Positions 6,303-8,397 of a stretch of DNA of 8,397 nt are shown one piece after another. The DNA lies in assembly GCA_020051025.1 (NCBI GenBank), contig JAGVJS010000295.1:1-8397 (forward strand). Reading direction: 5' to 3'. The notes below the pieces were generated by a model. It did not search any database. It was given only the letters and a program-made list of their open reading frames with translations, and was not told the origin of the DNA. The position numbers were made by a program, and so were the translations under genes. Positions within the stretch are counted from its first letter, which is position 1, and each line of letters starts with the position of its first letter. This DNA comes from Sphingobium sp. (GTDB lineage Bacteria > Pseudomonadota > Alphaproteobacteria > Sphingomonadales > Sphingomonadaceae).

Positions 6303-7103
6303 TTATCGCGCTGGCTGAGCCTCGATCCGGCAGGTGAGGGTGCCGAGCGGGCCGAAATCGGTCTCGACCTGCTGCCCCGGCCTGACCGGATGGACACCGG
6401 TAACCGCCCCGGTAGAAATCCACCAGCCCGCTTCGACCGCAATGCCGCGCTGGGCCAGATTTTCCAGCAGGAAGCGAACCGAGCCAATCGCACCATGGTT
6501 GAAAGCGGCAGCCGTGCCCGAGCCGATCTCTACCCCGTCGATCCGGGTGGTGACAGGCTGCTCAGCATAGCGGCCATCGCGCCAGTCGGCGACGGCCGGG
6601 CCGATCAGTAGACCATTATTATTGCCGAAATCGGAAACCGTCACGGCCGGCCCATGGCCATTGATGCCAGGAAAGGGCGAGCTGGCAATCTCGATCCCGA
6701 TATGGACGGCATCGACAAGGGCGGCGGCCTCTTCCAGCGAGAATTGCTGCTGGTCCGGGGCTGGCGGCGTACCGATCCGAAACAGAAACTCCGCCTCCAC
6801 CGCGCCGAACCCGTCGGCGAAGACGAAACCGGTGGCTGGCCCATCCACCCAGGCCGCCGTCGGCGCAAAGATCGGCCCGGCGAGCCGGTCGCAGCCATAG
6901 CGTGCATCCAGCGGCGGCAATATGCGCCCGACCTTCCAGCCAGCGACGGGTTCCGCGACCCGCGCCAGCGCTTCGGCCTGGATATGATAGCCCTCTTCCA
7001 GCGTCTCGGGCTGGATACCGGGATAGTCCGTCAGGCCCGTCGCGGTCCGTCGTGCGGCCAGGAAATGGTCCGCAATGGCTCCTGCTCCGTTGCTTGCGTT
7101 CAT
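6303..7103 (-). CDS. 2-keto-4-pentenoate hydratase/decarboxylase-like enzyme (MhpD type)
   Basis: 266-residue cytoplasmic protein of the FAH-related hydratase family, which adds water to 2-hydroxy-2,4-dienoates or decarboxylates related 2-keto acids using a divalent metal. GWKVG (55-59), the Glu pair in AVEAEFLFRIG (Glu103, Glu105) and Glu138 in HIGIEIASS match the metal-binding positions known for MhpD. FNHGAIGSVRFLLENLAQRG (201-220) and the C-terminal GxLGTLT segment are also family-like. ATG at 7103 is preferred over an ATG 36 codons upstream because AAAAGGACG lies 6 bases before it and the upstream extension has no family resemblance. It leads an operon with the ExuT-like transporter, under a LacI-type operator. 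Classical substrates come from aromatic ring cleavage, but here a keto-deoxy sugar acid seems more likely. This is inference only. Confidence 0.83.
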   Translation of the reverse strand: MNASNGAGAIADHFLAARRTATGLTDYPGIQPETLEEGYHIQAEALARVAEPVAGWKVGRILPPLDARYGCDRLAGPIFAPTAAWVDGPATGFVFADGFGAVEAEFLFRIGTPPAPDQQQFSLEEAAALVDAVHIGIEIASSPFPGINGHGPAVTVSDFGNNNGLLIGPAVADWRDGRYAEQPVTTRIDGVEIGSGTAAAFNHGAIGSVRFLLENLAQRGIAVEAGWWISTGAVTGVHPVRPGQQVETDFGPLGTLTCRIEAQPAR

Positions 7104-7115
7104 GGAACGTCCTTT

Positions 7116-7144
7116 TCTATGATGTGTGCATGCGGTAATGGAAA
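7116..7144 (-). promoter_or_regulatory. Candidate promoter of the hydratase-transporter operon
   Basis: On the minus strand, TTTCCA (7139-7144) is followed after 17 bases by CATAGA (7116-7121). The hexamers are weak matches (the -10 especially), but the -35 lies inside the operator palindrome. This is where a LacI-type repressor would block RNA polymerase. Confidence 0.3.
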
Positions 7145-7155
7145 CCGGTGTCATT
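7137..7155. promoter_or_regulatory. LacI-type operator, site 1 (AATGGAAACCGGTGTCATT)
   Basis: An ACCGGT core with near-symmetric flanks, GAAACC against GGTGTC. Its reverse complement reads ATGACACCGGTTTCCATT and agrees with the site at 8269-8287 at nearly every position. It lies in the 101-base divergent gap between the hydratase and LacI genes, so it can control both. LacI-family proteins typically bind even palindromes centred on CG. Confidence 0.72.
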
Positions 7156-7193
7156 GGCAAGCGGGCGTGTCTGGCGTCGCGTCGATTGTGCGG

Positions 7194-7199
7194 TATAAG
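7194..7199 (+). promoter_or_regulatory. Candidate -10 element of the LacI gene, giving a leaderless or nearly leaderless mRNA
   Basis: TATAAG ends 5 bases before the regulator's ATG at 7205, which would place the transcript start at or next to that ATG. The -35 position (7171-7176, CTGGCG) is a poor match. The only Shine-Dalgarno-like sequence is AAGG inside the same segment, consistent with translation from a leaderless message. Confidence 0.3.
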
Positions 7200-7204
7200 G
7201 CGAC

Positions 7205-8257
7205 ATGGCAAAGCAGAAACAGGATGAGGGTCAGGCGCCCAAGCTGACGATCAACGACATTGCCCGCATGGCCGGCGTGTCGAAAAAGACTGTCAGCCGG
7301 GTGATCAACCGGTCGCCGCTGCTGAATCAGGAAACCCGCGACAAGGTGGAAGCGATCATCCGGGACACCGGCTACGTTCCCAATCCGCAGGCGCGGGCAT
7401 TGGCGCTTGGGCGCAATTTCCTGATCGGCCTCGTCTACGACAATCCCAATGTCCAGATGATCCTGAGCATGCAGAAGGGGATATTGGAGGCGCTGCACGG
7501 GACCGAATTCGAACTGGTGATTCGCCCGGTAGATCGCGGCTCCAATCTGGTGATGGACGATATCAAGAGTTTCGTGACCCGGCAGCGCCTGTTCGGCGTA
7601 GTCATTCTGCCGCCCATGTCGGAAAATGACGCGTTGGCGCGAATGCTGGACGAAGAAGGCTGCCGTTACGTGCGCATGGGATCGGCGGTGCTGGACGATG
7701 CCGAACATATGGTAGCGTCCAATGATCGCGAGGCGGTGGCGGATGCGGTGCGCCACCTGATCGCGCAGGGACACCGCCGCATCGGCCTGATCGCCGGGCC
7801 GCATGGCTTCCGATCCGCGCAAGAGCGGCGCGAGGGCTTCGAACTGGCGCTGACGGAAGCGGGGATAAGCCTGCCTCGCAGCCTGGTGGCGGACGGGCAA
7901 TATACGTTCGAATCTGGCCTGTCCGCGTCCGAAAGCCTGCTGGATCTGTCGCCCCGACCGACTGCGATCTTCGCCAGTAATGACGAGATGGCGGCTGGCG
8001 TTCTCTACGCGGCGCGCCTGCGCGGTATTGCCGTGCCGGAGGAATTGTCGATCATCGGCTTCGACGACACGCCGGTCACGACCCGCGTCTGGCCGCCGCT
8101 GACCACGGTGCGCTGGCCGATCGTCGCTATGGGGCGGGCGGCCGCGCTCAAGCTGATTGGCACGGCGATCGGCGAAGGATCGGAGGTTAACGAACCGTCG
8201 ATGTTCAGTTCGACATTGATCCGGCGCGGATCGGTTGCACCGCCTGCCACAAGCTGA
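7205..8257 (+). CDS. LacI-family transcriptional regulator of the uronate genes
   Basis: 350-residue regulator. The helix-turn-helix spans about residues 15-35 ([20 protein letters not shown]). It is followed by the hinge helix [11 protein letters not shown] (61-71, minor-groove Leu66) and a periplasmic-binding-protein-like sensor domain ([11 protein letters not shown] 71-81, [15 protein letters not shown] 184-198, [14 protein letters not shown] 254-267, [10 protein letters not shown] 281-290). Length is normal, with about 10 extra residues before the HTH. It is flanked by two near-identical ACCGGT-centred palindromes, so it likely represses itself, the hydratase-transporter operon and kduI. 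The effector is probably an uronate catabolite such as 2-keto-3-deoxygluconate or a related keto-deoxy acid, inferred from the targets only. There is no strong ribosome binding site. Confidence 0.93.
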   Translation: MAKQKQDEGQAPKLTINDIARMAGVSKKTVSRVINRSPLLNQETRDKVEAIIRDTGYVPNPQARALALGRNFLIGLVYDNPNVQMILSMQKGILEALHGTEFELVIRPVDRGSNLVMDDIKSFVTRQRLFGVVILPPMSENDALARMLDEEGCRYVRMGSAVLDDAEHMVASNDREAVADAVRHLIAQGHRRIGLIAGPHGFRSAQERREGFELALTEAGISLPRSLVADGQYTFESGLSASESLLDLSPRPTAIFASNDEMAAGVLYAARLRGIAVPEELSIIGFDDTPVTTRVWPPLTTVRWPIVAMGRAAALKLIGTAIGEGSEVNEPSMFSSTLIRRGSVAPPATS

Positions 8258-8263
8258 TATCGG
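8235..8263 (+). promoter_or_regulatory. Candidate promoter of kduI
   Basis: TTGCAC (8235-8240) is followed after 17 bases by TATCGG (8258-8263), overlapping the end of the LacI gene. A start near 8270 would put the operator palindrome over the first transcribed bases, a classic repression geometry. The -10 match is weak. Confidence 0.25.
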
Positions 8264-8268
8264 CGCTT

Positions 8269-8287
8269 CATGACACCGGTGTCCAAT
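8269..8287. promoter_or_regulatory. LacI-type operator, site 2 (core GACACCGGTGTC)
   Basis: Positions 8272-8283 form a perfect 12-base palindrome centred on CG. Together with its flanks (ATGACACCGGTGTCCA) it matches the reverse complement of the operator at 7137-7155. It sits between the LacI stop and the kduI ribosome binding site, so it should control kduI and any genes beyond it. Confidence 0.75.
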
Positions 8288-8310
8288 TGGGCGGGGAGAG
8301 GAGATTCCAG

Positions 8311-8397
8311 ATGTTCGAGAAGACCTATTATGCGACGCATCCTGACATGATGGAGTGCGTGTCGAACGAGGAATTGCGGGATCGCTATCTGATCGGC
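8311..8397 (+). CDS. kduI: 5-keto 4-deoxyuronate isomerase (KduI), N-terminus only
   Basis: The first 29 codons of a plus-strand gene run off the right edge. The peptide [17 protein letters not shown] resembles the start of KduI proteins, which have an (A/T)HP motif and then LR.(E/D)(F/Y)L(I/V) before the cupin barrel. KduI converts 4-deoxy-L-threo-5-hexosulose uronate, made from unsaturated uronates released by polysaccharide lyases or unsaturated glycuronyl hydrolases, into 3-deoxy-D-glycero-2,5-hexodiulosonate. A strong GGAGAGGAG (8295-8303) lies 7 bases before ATG 8311. The LacI-type operator just upstream and the ExuT-like transporter nearby agree with an uronate role. About 250 residues are missing, so the assignment rests on a short segment. 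Confidence 0.78.
   Translation, partial: MFEKTYYATHPDMMECVSNEELRDRYLIG

Noticed and set aside
5034..6611. A 525-codon open frame on the plus strand opposite the transporter and hydratase genes
   Set aside because: Its translation is rich in Arg, Asp, His, Gly and Pro with no recognisable domain, and it runs antisense to two well-supported genes. It is a by-product of GC-rich codon bias.
1..8397. Defence system, CRISPR array, prophage or insertion sequence
   Set aside because: No spaced repeats, transposase, integrase, nuclease or toxin-antitoxin motifs were seen; nearly all sequence is explained by sugar-catabolism genes and their control regions.

Overview
The window looks like part of a carbohydrate-utilisation locus from a GC-rich alphaproteobacterium, most likely a sphingomonad (Sphingobium, Sphingomonas or Novosphingobium type). 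The lineage call rests on codon use, on the protein families present, and on a short intergenic repeat (about 4771-4796) of the FILSLSK-encoding kind common in these genomes. It is an inference from composition and recall, not from a search.

Layout, left to right. (1) 1-1773, minus strand: the first 591 residues of a secreted glycoside hydrolase family 2 enzyme (beta-galactosidase/beta-glucuronidase type), running off the left edge. It has its own promoter-like region at about 1796-1854. (2) 1939-2778, minus: a fumarylacetoacetate-hydrolase-family enzyme resembling 2,4-diketo-3-deoxy-L-fuconate/L-rhamnonate hydrolases. (3) 2779-2899: a divergent control region containing an AT-rich tandem decamer. 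(4) 2900-4758, plus: a two-gene, translationally coupled operon of an L-fuconolactonase-type amidohydrolase and an aldo-keto reductase of the L-fucose/D-threo-aldose dehydrogenase type. (5) 4759-4988: a convergent intergenic region with a repeat-element half, several palindromes and a strong, probably bidirectional terminator. (6) 4989-7103, minus: a two-gene operon of a 2-keto-4-pentenoate-hydratase-like enzyme followed by an ExuT-like MFS hexuronate transporter. (7) 7205-8257, plus: a LacI-family regulator. (8) 8311-8397, plus: the N-terminus of a KduI-type 5-keto-4-deoxyuronate isomerase, running off the right edge.

Two catabolic themes sit side by side. The left half carries three steps of the non-phosphorylating L-fucose route: sugar dehydrogenase, lactonase and terminal diketo-acid hydrolase. 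The sugar-acid dehydratase and the 2-keto-3-deoxy-acid dehydrogenase are absent from the window. The right half carries uronate functions: an ExuT-like importer and KduI. A reasonable inference is that the locus serves a glycan containing both a deoxyhexose and an uronic acid, with the GH2 enzyme trimming it in the periplasm.

The clearest regulatory signal is a pair of closely matching operator-like palindromes built on GACACCGGTKTC. One lies between the hydratase and the LacI gene (7137-7155), the other between the LacI gene and kduI (8269-8287). They define a small probable LacI regulon of hydratase-transporter, regulator and kduI. I saw no defence system, CRISPR array, tRNA, rRNA or insertion sequence.
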